Shown: in pieces, positions 41,307-49,613 of the stretch
Position numbering within the stretch: position 1 is the first letter of the stretch
Layout: each line of letters opens with the position of its first letter
DNA from: Paenibacillus glycanilyticus
Lineage (GTDB): Bacteria; Bacillota; Bacilli; Paenibacillales; Paenibacillaceae
Direction: 5' to 3'
NCBI RefSeq assembly: GCF_023715145.1
Contig: NZ_JAMBNP010000010.1
Span: 170,295 to 234,294 of the forward strand
DNA length: 64,000 nt
Notes under the pieces: model-generated
What the model was told of the DNA's origin: nothing
The model's input: the letters and a program-made list of their open reading frames with translations, nothing else
Database searches by the model: none
Made by a program: the position numbers and the translations under genes

Positions 41307-41670
41307 TCTCGCGGTCAATAAAAGGCACGCCGTTTACTTCGCCTACCATTTCTTTGCGTGCCTTGCCTAGCGGGATCAGCTCTTCGAAGCGTGCCGCCAC
41401 TCCAAGCTCTTCTTCAATCTCGCGTGCCGCGTCCTCCACGGTCTCGCCGGCTGTCAGATGGCCGGCAGCCGTAATATCGTAGCAGCCTGGATAAGTATCC
41501 TTCCCGGTCTGGCGCAGCTGGAACCGCACGAAGCGGCGGTTCTCCTCGCGGCGCGTCAGCCAGCAATGGAAGGAACGGTGCCAATATCCGCGAGCATGGG
41601 TCTCGGAACGGCTGGCGGTGCCAAGCGGATTGAGATGTTCGTCATAAATATCGAAGCGTTCTTCTGCCAT
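41038..41670 (-). CDS. Nudix hydrolase (Idi/YfcD-like)
   Basis: A 210-residue protein of the isopentenyl-diphosphate isomerase-like Nudix group. The N-terminus (ERFDIYDEHLNPLGTASRSETHARGYWHRSFHCWL) is typical, and the Nudix box spans about residues 74-96 (GHLTAGETVEDAAREIEEELGV), with the full REIEEEL metal-binding core. The substrate is unknown; relatives hydrolyse nucleotide or cofactor derivatives. ATG 41670 has AAGGTGGGG upstream; a GTG at 41682 is in frame but lies on that site. The 3' end is overlapped by the convergent tyrosinase-like frame. Confidence 0.9.
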   Translation of the reverse strand: MAEERFDIYDEHLNPLGTASRSETHARGYWHRSFHCWLTRREENRRFVRFQLRQTGKDTYPGCYDITAAGHLTAGETVEDAAREIEEELGVAARFEELIPLGKARKEMVGEVNGVPFIDREISDVFALVCSLPLDALKLQAEEVAAVFEADVEQMIRLFEGELPELICEGVETTADGGLSKATRAVRAAEFVPRESSYYASIMKALRDCT

Positions 41671-41700
41671 CGGGAGCCCCACCTTTTTGTCATGATCCTG

Positions 41701-42207
41701 CTAATTGCTGACGGCCGTGCCTTCTTCCAGATGCGATGTGCAGTGCTTGCAGCGAGTGGCCTTGATCGGCACATTGGACAAGCAGTACGGACATTCTTTT
41801 TCGATAGGCTCGGCTGGAGCGGCAACTTCCTCCGGCTTCATGCGGCGCAGGATGTTAATGCCTTTGACGAGCAGGAAGATACAAGCGGCAACGATGAAGA
41901 AGTCCAGCAGCACGTTAATAAACTGACCGTATGCGATCACGGCAACGCCGTATTTGGTCGCGTCCGCCAAGGTATGGATATCGTCCGGTGTAAGGCCTTC
42001 GGGCAAAGCCTTGTCCGAGCCGAGATTAATGAATAGATCCTTGAAATCAGCGCCGCCGAGCATCCGCCCGATGGGAGGCATAATGATATCGTTCACGAGC
42101 GAAGTGACGATTTTGCCGAAGGCGCCGCCGATAATAACACCAACCGCAAGATCGATCACATTCCCTTTAATGGCGAATTCCTTGAATTCCTGAATAATTT
42201 TTGTCAT
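41701..42207 (-). CDS. mscL: large-conductance mechanosensitive channel with zinc ribbon tail
   Basis: A 168-residue channel that opens on osmotic downshock. The family start is clear: QEFKEFAIKGNVIDLAVGVIIGGAFGKIVTSLVNDIIMPPIG (TM1, about residues 5-45). TM2 (about 85-110; YGQFINVLLDFFIVAACIFLLVKG) follows a periplasmic loop. Instead of ending after the charged helical bundle, it carries an extra C-terminal ECPYCLSNVPIKATRCKHC zinc ribbon (about 139-157). GGAGGGA precedes ATG 42207. The region upstream (42208-42479) has only a short palindrome, GATCACCTAGGTGGTC at 42225-42247. Confidence 0.93.
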   Translation of the reverse strand: MTKIIQEFKEFAIKGNVIDLAVGVIIGGAFGKIVTSLVNDIIMPPIGRMLGGADFKDLFINLGSDKALPEGLTPDDIHTLADATKYGVAVIAYGQFINVLLDFFIVAACIFLLVKGINILRRMKPEEVAAPAEPIEKECPYCLSNVPIKATRCKHCTSHLEEGTAVSN

Positions 42208-42479
42208 AAATGAAAATCCCTCCTACAAAATGATCACCTAGGTGGTCTTGCTCCTGCCACTTGTGATGATTGCTGCTTCGAAAGCCTATGCTTTCTACTA
42301 TAACCAAACTCTATGTAATCTACTCTACTATATTAGTCGATCTTGCTTCTGATAGAAAGTAGAGCGGGGCAATGCAGCTTAAATCGCGCTTCAGAAAAAA
42401 TGCAACTTCCTTCACGGGTCCGCCGTAATAGGCTTAAGTATGATTAATCCAATTTTATGAGAATGAGGGGATGGATGAC

Positions 42480-43247
42480 ATGTTTAATCGTTTATTGGCC
42501 AGTATTGGAATTGGTTCCGCCAAAATCGATACGCTTCTTGAGAAGTCACAATATGTGCCTGGCGAAGAGGTTCGAGGTGTAGTCAATATTCGTGGGGGCA
42601 GCGTTCCGCAAAACATAGATACCATTCAATTGTCGGTTATGACCGAATACATCCGTGAGAGCAACGACAGCAAGATCAGACAGCATGGCGAAGTCGGGCG
42701 TTATCAGGTCAGCGCGCCATTCACCCTGCAGGCCGGCGAGACCAAAGAGGTACCGTTTGCTTTCCGTCTGCCGTACCAAACTCCGCTTACAATCGGCAGA
42801 GCGCCGGTATGGGTGAAAACGGAGCTCGACATCCGCGGCGCGGTGGATCCGGGGGATAACGACCGGATTGACGTCCTGCCTACAAACGCGATTAACACCG
42901 TGCTCCATGCTTTGGATCTGTTAGGTTTCCGCCTGCGGCAGGCAGAATGTGAATACGCTCCGCGCCATGGCGGCGGACTGCCGTTCATCCAGGAGTTCGA
43001 ATTTGTGCCAACCACCCAGTTCCGCGGCCAGCTGGATGAACTTGAAGTGATGTTCTATTCGTCTGACCGTGAGCTGGAGCTTCTGCTTCAGGTGGACCGT
43101 AGGGTTAGAGGGCTTGGCAGCCTGTTCGCGGAGGCGCTTGACCTGGACGAAACGTTTGTGCGCTGCAGATTTACCGAAGAGCAGCTTCAAGCCGGCCCGA
43201 CAGGCATTGCCCGTCAGCTGTCTGAAGTGATTGCCAGAACAATCTAG
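42480..43247 (+). CDS. spo0M: sporulation control protein Spo0M
   Basis: A 255-residue arrestin-like protein of the Spo0M family that affects entry to sporulation and cell shape. The start MFNRLLASIGIGSAKIDTLLEKSQYVPGEEV is diagnostic, followed by VRGVVNIRGGSVPQNID and VPFAFRLPYQTPLT (about 80-100). ATG 42480 is chosen because GAGGGG precedes it at good spacing; ATG 42471 is an in-frame alternative only 2 bases after the site. It is monocistronic, with a terminator. Confidence 0.92.
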   Translation: MFNRLLASIGIGSAKIDTLLEKSQYVPGEEVRGVVNIRGGSVPQNIDTIQLSVMTEYIRESNDSKIRQHGEVGRYQVSAPFTLQAGETKEVPFAFRLPYQTPLTIGRAPVWVKTELDIRGAVDPGDNDRIDVLPTNAINTVLHALDLLGFRLRQAECEYAPRHGGGLPFIQEFEFVPTTQFRGQLDELEVMFYSSDRELELLLQVDRRVRGLGSLFAEALDLDETFVRCRFTEEQLQAGPTGIARQLSEVIARTI

Positions 43248-43280
43248 ACGGCAGATTAGGTCAGGCAGGTGATCGGGAAG

Positions 43281-43319
43281 GTCCGGGATGCTTCCGCAAG
43301 GGCATCTCGGATTTTTTTT
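43281..43319 (+). terminator. terminator after spo0M
   Basis: TCCGGGATGC and GGCATCTCGGA arms with a 9-base loop, then TTTTTTTT. Confidence 0.85.
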
Positions 43320-43441
43320 GTGCAAAGCGGGTAAATAAGCTTAGGAATAGATGAGATGAAATCCTTGGCTAATTTAGCGTTTGTGGCATAATAAAGGGAA
43401 GACAAGGAAGGGCGAGTCTCGCTCATGAAGGAGAATTTGGT

Positions 43442-44518
43442 ATGACGATTGGAGCGCGGGTGCTCAAGACAGGGATGGCGGTGGCATTAGCCATATACCT
43501 AAGCGGAATATTTGGCTTCGCCTCTCCGCTTATTACGACGGTCGCAGCTATTCTGACCATTCAGCCATCCATCTATCGCTCGTGGCAGCAGGTATTGGAT
43601 CAGCTTCAGACAAATCTGCTGGGAGCCGCTATGGCGCTGGCCGCGATGAAGCTGTTTGGGCAAACGCCGATTGCAGTAGGACTTGTATGTATTTTAGTTA
43701 TTCTCGTAAGTATCCGGCTTAAAATGGAAACCACCATCGGCGTTACGCTTGTCACGGTAGTTGCGATTATGGAGGCGCATGGTCAGGAAATTACGATAGC
43801 GCTGGAACGGTTTCTGATGGTATTGGCGGGGATGGGGGCAGCCTTTACGGTTAATGTGCTGGTCTTCCCGCCTCGTCCAAGAAGACAGTTCACCGAGCAG
43901 GTGCATCATGCGTTCTCCCAGATGTCACTGCTGCTTCGCACCGCCATATCCAACGAAATGCGGGAGCAGGTCTACCGCAAGGAGAAGGATAAGCTTCACA
44001 AAACGCTGCGGAAGCTCGAGGACAGCTACAATCTGTTCGAGGAGGAGCGGAAGGTGCTGGCCCGCACGAAGAGAAGTCATGCCCGCCAGCTGCTGGTGTC
44101 CAAGCAGATGATCAGGGCGCTGCAGAAGGGCTCCGACTTGCTGGAGGTAGTGGAGGAGCATTACTTCGCATCGCCGAAGGCTAGCGAATGGGCGGTCCGG
44201 TTCGATCGACAAATCGAGGATTTGACGAAGTACCATGAATCCATCGTGCTGAAGCTGGAAAACAAGATGAAGCCAAACATGTCGATGGAGCCGGGCGAGG
44301 AGCGGGAAGCGCGCCTTGTCGCCGAGCTCACGGATTATGTCCGCGAGGATCCGGACGAGCATAAGCGGCTGATCTTCGTAGCCTCCGCGTTGTTCGAATA
44401 CGCCTACCATCTGCGCCGCTTGGAAAAGCTGGTCGACCACACCATGCGCAGCCCCGGCGAAGCGGACGAACGCCGCAGCGCCGACAAAGCCGACGAGCCC
44501 GCGGCTCTGCAGGACTAG
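43442..44518 (+). CDS. aromatic acid exporter-like (ArAE/FUSC family) protein
   Basis: A 358-residue protein with about six N-terminal membrane segments (residues 1-140; RVLKTGMAVALAIYLSGIFG, VAAILTIQPSIYRSWQQVLDQLQTN, GAAFTVNVLVFPPRP) and a long helical cytoplasmic half with the FEEERKVLARTKRS region. The shape matches Bacillus YqjA/YgaE-like ArAE_1 proteins, related to fusaric acid resistance pumps. Substrate unknown. A possible promoter is TTGGCT, 18 bases, TAATAA at 43365-43394. No terminator follows immediately; the gene runs into the palindrome-rich non-coding region. Confidence 0.85.
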   Translation: MTIGARVLKTGMAVALAIYLSGIFGFASPLITTVAAILTIQPSIYRSWQQVLDQLQTNLLGAAMALAAMKLFGQTPIAVGLVCILVILVSIRLKMETTIGVTLVTVVAIMEAHGQEITIALERFLMVLAGMGAAFTVNVLVFPPRPRRQFTEQVHHAFSQMSLLLRTAISNEMREQVYRKEKDKLHKTLRKLEDSYNLFEEERKVLARTKRSHARQLLVSKQMIRALQKGSDLLEVVEEHYFASPKASEWAVRFDRQIEDLTKYHESIVLKLENKMKPNMSMEPGEEREARLVAELTDYVREDPDEHKRLIFVASALFEYAYHLRRLEKLVDHTMRSPGEADERRSADKADEPAALQD

Positions 44519-44665
44519 CGCGGCTCGGGTATTCCGGCGTGAAGCGGAATCGCTCCCGCCAAAGCAAGCGGACGGTGCTCGGACTAGTTCGAGGAGCGAC
44601 CACGCTACAGTGCGCTGAGAGCGCGAGTGCGGGTTGAAAGCAGCAATTTAGCTGGGATACCGAGC

Positions 44666-44686
44666 AGTAGTCGATATCCGACTACT
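44666..44686. repeat. isolated palindrome before the array
   Basis: AGTAGTCG and CGACTACT flank ATATC. It lies in the non-coding stretch between 44519 and the array at 44779; the rest of that stretch shows no gene or terminator that I can support. Confidence 0.5.
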
Positions 44687-44778
44687 CCAACTGGTGCGTG
44701 GAGCGAAATAGGCAAGGTACACGTGTCGTAGAGTTTATGCGCGGCCGCGAGGCGGAAGAAACTAATTTGCTTAGCCAG

Positions 44779-45539
44779 CTTTACGATGTGTCACATTGTT
44801 AGCCATACGAAAACGCAGGTTAGTTGAGTTCTTAATGATGTGCGATATCGTTAAGCCTTGCGATAAAAGGGCCCAAAGTGGGCTTTTAAGAGCCTTAACG
44901 ATGCGCCACATCGTTAAGCGTTCGAAAGCGTAGGTTAGTTGAGTTCTTAACGATGCGCGACAACGTTAAGGGTTACGAAAACGGCGCTTAGAGAGGCAAA
45001 AGCGTAGCTTTTAACCGCTTTAACGATGCGCCACATCGTTAAGAGCTCGAAAACATAGGCTAGTTGGGTTCTTAACGATGTGCGACAGCGTTAGGGGTTG
45101 CGTAAACGACTGTTTGAGAGCCCAAAGTGGGCTTTTAAGAGCCTTAACGATGCGTCACATCGTTAAGCGTTCGAAAACGCAGGTTAGTTGAGTTCTTAAC
45201 GATGTGCGGTATCGTTAAGCCTTACGATAATGGCGGTTAGAGGGCCAAAAGCGATGCTTTTAACATCCTTAACGATGTGCCACATCGTTAAGCACTCGAA
45301 AAAGTAAGTCAGTTAGATCCTTAACGATGTGCGGCATCGTTAAGGGTTGCGAAAACGGCTGTTTGAGAGCCCAAAGTGGGCTTTATTAGGAGCCTTAACG
45401 ATGCGACATATCGTTAAGCGCTCAAAACATAAGCTAGTTGGGTTCTTGACGATGTGCGACAGCGTTAAGTTGCGATAATGGCGGTTAGAGGGCCAAAAGC
45501 AATGCTTTAACCGCCTTAACGATGCGCCGCATCGTTAAG
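44779..45539. repeat. higher-order array of 13 palindromes
   Basis: Thirteen copies of a 25-nt palindrome (half-site CTTAACGATG, 5-base centre, CATCGTTAAG) start at 44779, 44831, 44894, 44946, 45019, 45071, 45143, 45195, 45268, 45320, 45394, 45445 and 45515. Spacing alternates between 51-52 and 63-74 bases. Two centre types alternate: mostly GCCA-like (type A) and GCGA/GCGG-like (type B). After each B unit comes a small hairpin that itself alternates between GCCCAAAGTGGGC and AAAAGC/GCTTTT forms, giving a repeat unit of about 250 bases present three times. Spacers are shared, not unique, so this is not a CRISPR. Confidence 0.9.
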
Positions 45540-45555
45540 ACCGCAACCGAACTAT

Positions 45556-45616
45556 GGTCGGCTAGTGAGCAGCCGACCAAAAAACGGCCCCCTCAAATTA
45601 GAGGAGGCCGTTTTTT
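45556..45616. terminator. palindrome plus bidirectional terminator
   Basis: GGTCGGCT and AGCCGACC pair at 45556-45578. Directly after, AAAAAACGGCC and GGCCGTTTTTT form a strong symmetric terminator (45579-45616). The nearest upstream plus-strand gene ends 1 kb away; on the minus strand it would terminate transcripts from the genes at 45815-46267, which would then include the structured element at 45655. Confidence 0.8.
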
Positions 45617-45649
45617 GTGGTTTGCACAGCTGCAGCGCAGGGGAACGGG

Positions 45650-45772
45650 GTAGAGGGAATGTATCTCCTGTAGGAGCGAAGCGTTTGCCTTTGCCCATGA
45701 AAAATCTCGTTAGAGATAAATTCAAATTTTACATGGGCAACAGCAACCGGAAGGAGATACATTCCCGTCACC
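45650..45772 (+). repeat. structured inverted-repeat element, copy 2 (possible RNA)
   Basis: The core 45656-45765 has the same 13-base ends as the copy at 29531 (GGAATGTATCTCC and complement) and the same internal CTCCTGTAGGAGCG, GCCTTTGC and GCAACAGCAACC blocks. The inner stem here is TTGCCCATG with CATGGGCAA, different in sequence from copy 1 (TTGCGTAC/GTACGCAA) but equally paired. The tip is TCTC/GAGA. Outer CGGGG/CCCCG also pairs. This is compensatory change in two stems. Confidence 0.65.
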
Positions 45773-45814
45773 CCCGATCACAAGCTGCCACAACAAGCAA
45801 CTTGCAACCGCAAC

Positions 45815-46102
45815 CTAAGAGTCCGTCTTATTGCTCCCCTTATGGCGCCGCGGATGCTGCATATGCGCTTCCGGATCGTTATCGTCATCCTTCGCGATCA
45901 GGCGCGGATCGGTACGGCCCTCGTGGTGGTTGTCGAAGTCAAGCTCGACAAGCTCCCATTCGGTCGTTCCGTTCTGCGGATCGGCGGGGAATACGCTGCC
46001 GCGCTCGAGCTTTTCGACGCGGCCTAATTCATTTTTATAAACACCCGATACCTCGACATGCTCGCCTGACATCGGATCCATTTCATTATGCTGCTCGCTC
46101 AT
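45815..46102 (-). CDS. 95-residue acidic hydrophilic protein
   Basis: A small, strongly charged protein (MSEQHNEMDPMSGEHVEVSG, then KLERGSVFPADPQNGTTEWELVELD, ending HMQHPRRHKGSNKTDS). The middle GxYxxELGxxxxLxxGxxFP pattern loosely recalls YjzC-type proteins, but the match is weak. ATG 46102 has AAGGAAGG 10 bases upstream; a GTG at 46108 is in frame. It follows the 47-residue gene by 21 bases, so the two are probably one operon. Confidence 0.7.
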   Translation of the reverse strand: MSEQHNEMDPMSGEHVEVSGVYKNELGRVEKLERGSVFPADPQNGTTEWELVELDFDNHHEGRTDPRLIAKDDDNDPEAHMQHPRRHKGSNKTDS

Positions 46103-46123
46103 GGCCACTCGTCCTTCCTTAGC

Positions 46124-46267
46124 TTATAATCCGTGCTTCGGTACCGCTGCTGCATCGGCTTCGGATTGCATCTTACTAGCCTTCTGCTTGCCTTTTCCGG
46201 TACGGTCGGCTTCTGATTGCGCTTTGCTGGCTTCGACTTGTTTATGGGACGGCCATTCACCTGACAT
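46124..46267 (-). CDS. 47-residue small hydrophilic protein with internal repeat
   Basis: ATG 46267 to TAA 46124 encodes a short protein (MSGEWPSHKQ... ends PKHGL). A perfect AAAGGAGGATG-type ribosome site lies 6-10 bases upstream. It carries two related segments, ASKAQSEADRTG and ASKMQSEADAAA, and lacks cysteine and hydrophobic stretches, recalling small acid-soluble spore proteins, though I cannot match a known family. It precedes the 95-residue gene on the same strand. Confidence 0.65.
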   Translation of the reverse strand: MSGEWPSHKQVEASKAQSEADRTGKGKQKASKMQSEADAAAVPKHGL

Positions 46268-46366
46268 GCTGCCATCCTCCTTTCGGCAGTTAATCCTTTA
46301 GAAGTGTGCCACGAATGGAGGCGTTGTATGAGCCGTCAGGGGCAAGAGGAACAAATTACTGCTTCA

Positions 46367-46978
46367 TTACACATGATAGCGGGACTCGATTTTTTTGCCG
46401 CCGAACCACATGACGATAATTACGGCACAGGTGACGAAGATGCGCCAAGGCTCCTCGCGGAAGCTGCCGATATTGAAGCTGATCAGCGAGATGCTTAGAA
46501 TCATGACCCCTTTGCCAAGGACGGTAGCGAGGACAAAGGTACGTAACGAAATTTTGCTAAACCCGGAAACAATATTAATAATCGACGATGGGGAGAACGG
46601 GAAGCAGGCCAGCAGAAATAACGGCGTGAATCCTTTTTGGTCTACCCATTTGAAGAACCGTTCGGTTCGAGGGAATCTGCGCTCAATCTTGGCTTTTACA
46701 TTCTTCCCCAGCTTGCGGCTGATCAGGAAGACGCAAATGGCTCCGACGGATACCCCGATCCAGGACAGAAGAAAACCCAGCCACAGCCCGAAAATATTCG
46801 CGTTAGCCGCTACAATGACCACCAAAGGAAGGAAGGGCAGGAACGATTCCAGAAGCGGCAGCAAAATGCCGGGCAAAATGCCAAATTGCGAATAGCTCTC
46901 CAGCCTACGCTGCAAATGCTCAAGGTCCAAGTTTCTGAATTGGACATACAAATTATCCATGCTCTCCATCAGATGCAT
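46367..46978 (-). CDS. TVP38/TMEM64 (DedA superfamily) membrane protein
   Basis: A 203-residue membrane protein with about five to six helices. The family core is seen in LPGILLPLLESFLPFLPLVVIVAANANIFG (about 35-64), GFLLSWIGVSVGAICVFLISRKLG (about 68-91), and the FPFSPSSIINIVSGFSKIS re-entrant motif (about 126-144). Members scramble or flip lipids, including undecaprenyl phosphate or phosphatidylethanolamine in related DedA proteins; the role here is open. Start 46978 (ATG) has only a weak GGGGTAGG site; ATG 46969 and ATG 46960 are alternatives. It is followed upstream by an MFS gene on the same strand. Confidence 0.9.
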   Translation of the reverse strand: MHLMESMDNLYVQFRNLDLEHLQRRLESYSQFGILPGILLPLLESFLPFLPLVVIVAANANIFGLWLGFLLSWIGVSVGAICVFLISRKLGKNVKAKIERRFPRTERFFKWVDQKGFTPLFLLACFPFSPSSIINIVSGFSKISLRTFVLATVLGKGVMILSISLISFNIGSFREEPWRIFVTCAVIIVMWFGGKKIESRYHV

Positions 46979-47029
46979 TGTTGAATACCTACCCCACTTA
47001 ACCCCTATCGGGAAAATAATCGTTCATCC

Positions 47030-48208
47030 TCATCTGCCGCTCATCTTGTTCGCCGGAATCAGGACATACAGCAAAGCAATGAGTCCAAATAGTGCTGCGC
47101 TTACCCAAATCACCGTAAGGGCGCCAAAGCTTGCGGCAAGCAGCCCGCCGGCAACGGGGCCAATCATCCCGCCAAGACCTTCAACGGTAGATAACAGTCC
47201 CCAGCCAAGACCTTCCTGCTTCGGAGGCACATAAGCCGCAAGCAAAGCATTCCAGGCTGGCAGAATCGCTGCATAAGACAATCCAAGTATTACGACAATA
47301 ACTAAACAATACCAAAATGGGAGCCGCCATGCCAACATGTACAGCCCGGCGGCAAATACGGCGAAGCCGATAATGAGAAACCACTTCTTGCCGCCAAGCT
47401 TGTCCGACAGCCGGCCCATCGGAATAAGCCCGGCTGCGGCGCATACGCCTCCGGCTGCGAGCAGGAGAGAGTACTGCGCCCCTGCAAGTCCCAGGCTCTT
47501 CTCCGCGAAGCTTGGAAGGACGGGAACAAGCATGCTTGCGCCTGCTGTCTGCAGGATCATGCCGGGCAGCAGCATACGCATAGCTTTTATACGTTCGATC
47601 AAGGCAACAAGTTGCCGTTTTAATGGAATGGGTTGAATCTGCTGCGCGCCTGCCTTGTCGCCGTTCATGAAGAACGCGAGAAACGCCGAAATGATCGACA
47701 GGATAAGGAGCAGAAAATAGGTGCCGCTCACGTAATAGTCAAGCAGAATATTGCATACAATCGGGCCGGCGCCAAGTCCGGTAAGCCAGATTGTATAGAG
47801 GAAGCCCATCTGGGTTGCGCGCTTCTCATCGGATACCTTAATCAGGCACACGATCCAGATCGGCGACATCCCGATACCGTATAGAGCGGCAGCGAGAATA
47901 AACAGCCAGGCCATGTCGGCGAACTGGATCAGGAACACGCCGGCGAGCGAGATGAACAGGCCTGTCCGCACAACGAAACGGATCGAGAAACGGTCGAGCA
48001 GATAACCGATGAGCATCTTGAGCAGGGTATCGGTCAAATAATGCGCGGTTATCGCGATGCCGATCACATCCAGCGACAGCCCGAGAACCTTTGCCCCATA
48101 AATGGGGAGCAGGCTGATCAGCACTGCGCCCCGCACGAATTCTACAAGAAACAGGATAACGGATATCATCCGCATCTCCGCTCCGAACCTCATTCCCATG
48201 TTCTTCAC
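47030..48208 (-). CDS. MFS transporter
   Basis: A 392-residue transporter with twelve membrane segments. N-terminal EFVRGAVLISLLPIYGAKVLGLSLDVIG and the loop LDRFSIRFVVRTG between helices 2 and 3 are typical. It belongs to the general drug/proton or sugar exporter type; substrate unknown. GTG 48208 has AAAGGGG 9 bases upstream; ATG 48199 with AGGTG is an alternative. It lies 27 bases downstream of the glycosyltransferase gene on the same strand, so coexpression is likely. In Bacillota, lipid flippase genes such as ltaA adjoin ugtP-type genes, which makes a glycolipid flippase role possible. Confidence 0.9.
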   Translation of the reverse strand: MKNMGMRFGAEMRMISVILFLVEFVRGAVLISLLPIYGAKVLGLSLDVIGIAITAHYLTDTLLKMLIGYLLDRFSIRFVVRTGLFISLAGVFLIQFADMAWLFILAAALYGIGMSPIWIVCLIKVSDEKRATQMGFLYTIWLTGLGAGPIVCNILLDYYVSGTYFLLLILSIISAFLAFFMNGDKAGAQQIQPIPLKRQLVALIERIKAMRMLLPGMILQTAGASMLVPVLPSFAEKSLGLAGAQYSLLLAAGGVCAAAGLIPMGRLSDKLGGKKWFLIIGFAVFAAGLYMLAWRLPFWYCLVIVVILGLSYAAILPAWNALLAAYVPPKQEGLGWGLLSTVEGLGGMIGPVAGGLLAASFGALTVIWVSAALFGLIALLYVLIPANKMSGR

Positions 48209-48235
48209 CTGGTTAGGCCCCTTTGCAAATCACCC

Positions 48236-49435
48236 TTAGCTATAGCGTTGACCAAATTTTGCATTCCAACCGCATTCCTGCAAAATATGATGGGCAATGC
48301 TGTCCGCTGCCGCATCTTCGGTCTGAAGACGCTGCACGGCCATTCTGCTGCGCTGCAGCTGCTCGGGATTATGAACCAGCTTGATAATGGCAGCTGCCAG
48401 CTCTTCGGGATCATAAGCGATGCTGGCGGCATCTTTGGACTTTAGATAACGGGCGTTCTTTTTCTCCTGGCCGGGCACCGGCCTGTAGAGGAATAACGGC
48501 AAGCCGGCATAAATGGCTTCCGCGAGCGTAACGCCGCCGGGCTTGGAGACGAGGCAGGTAGCAAGCGACATCAGCTCGTGAACCTGCTCGACAAAACCAA
48601 ACAGATGGAGGCGCCCCGCCCCTTCATGCTGTTCGAATTGCTCTGCTATAGAAGATTTCAACAAGCTGTTGCGCCCGCATACCAGAGCAATCTGCGCATC
48701 CGGGAGCTGTTCCAGCAGCAGGCGGCACATCTCGTCGCAGTCGGGCATAACGCCTTGCGCCCCGGGCATTAGCAGGATGACGGGCTTTTCGGGGGATAGT
48801 CCATATTTCTCGTATAGCTCAAAGGAAGGAAGAAGAGTGCCGCGGAAGCCCCGTCCAAGCGGGATCCCGCTTACGGTGACGCGTCCCGGGTGAATGCTGA
48901 GCGAGCCCAGCTCTTGCTTCAAATCATCGGTCGCGACGAAGTAATGGCCGATGCCGGGATGTACCCATCGGCGGTGCAGGTCAAAGTCGGTAATAACGGT
49001 GTAGGTAGGAATGGCGAGCTGAGGGTGAATCGTCTTCTTATTATGCCGGCGGCGGTGAAGGGCGGGCAGCGCGAAGAAAGGGAAAGTATGTATCACCGCA
49101 TCGGGCTGTTCTTTCTGTAGCAGCTTTCTGATTTTGTCGCGGCCAAAGGAGTGAAGGAATCCGCCAAACAAGGAGTTATGCTTCATCGGGCGGGTCATAT
49201 CGTATACCCAGCCATACAAATGAGGAATATGCGTATAGCTTTTCAGATACACGCGCCTGGTCATCTCGTTCAGCCAGGGGTGAGATTCGGCCATGAGATC
49301 GACCATGACGGTCCTGTGGTTGCCCTGTTCCTCCAAGGCGTCTCGGATGGCTTTGGCAGCCTGCAGATGACCTTCTCCGTACGAAGCATACAAAATCAGC
49401 ACCTTAGGCTGATGGCTGTTAGAATAACGAACCAA
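48236..49435 (-). CDS. UgtP/MGDG-type glycosyltransferase
   Basis: A 399-residue GT28-type enzyme. It has the diacylglycerol glucosyltransferase N-terminus (KVLILYASYGEGHLQAAKAI, with GEGH), the lipid-facing VYDMTRPMKHNS region and YTVITDFDLHRRWVHPGIGHYFVATDDLK, and the nucleotide-sugar site SKPGGVTLAEAIYAGLPLFLYRPVPGQEKKNA (about 300-330). It likely glucosylates diacylglycerol to make glycolipid anchors. AGGAGG sits directly beside the first possible start (GTG 49444), so TTG 49435, 10 bases from the site, is preferred. It is divergent from the aldo/keto reductase gene and followed by an MFS gene. Confidence 0.9.
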   Translation of the reverse strand: MVRYSNSHQPKVLILYASYGEGHLQAAKAIRDALEEQGNHRTVMVDLMAESHPWLNEMTRRVYLKSYTHIPHLYGWVYDMTRPMKHNSLFGGFLHSFGRDKIRKLLQKEQPDAVIHTFPFFALPALHRRRHNKKTIHPQLAIPTYTVITDFDLHRRWVHPGIGHYFVATDDLKQELGSLSIHPGRVTVSGIPLGRGFRGTLLPSFELYEKYGLSPEKPVILLMPGAQGVMPDCDEMCRLLLEQLPDAQIALVCGRNSLLKSSIAEQFEQHEGAGRLHLFGFVEQVHELMSLATCLVSKPGGVTLAEAIYAGLPLFLYRPVPGQEKKNARYLKSKDAASIAYDPEELAAAIIKLVHNPEQLQRSRMAVQRLQTEDAAADSIAHHILQECGWNAKFGQRYS

Positions 49436-49613
49436 TGGATGCACACCTCCTGCCGCAAGTATAGCGGATCAATGTAAACGCATTGTGATCGAGTTGGTTC
49501 CGTCATGTTAATTTTGTATAATGGGACATGTATCCAAAAATTTGATCTGAGATTTTCCTTGGATTGATGCGAGCAAGTACAGGGAAAACTCACAAGTGGG
49601 AGTGAATCGGGAG

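Noticed and set aside
44779..45539. Possible CRISPR array
   Set aside because: Repeats are palindromes with alternating spacing, and the spacers are shared between units rather than unique; no cas genes are in the window.
45565..46122. 185-codon plus-strand open frame
   Set aside because: It starts inside the terminator, crosses the structured element, and is antisense to the two small hydrophilic genes, which have good ribosome sites.
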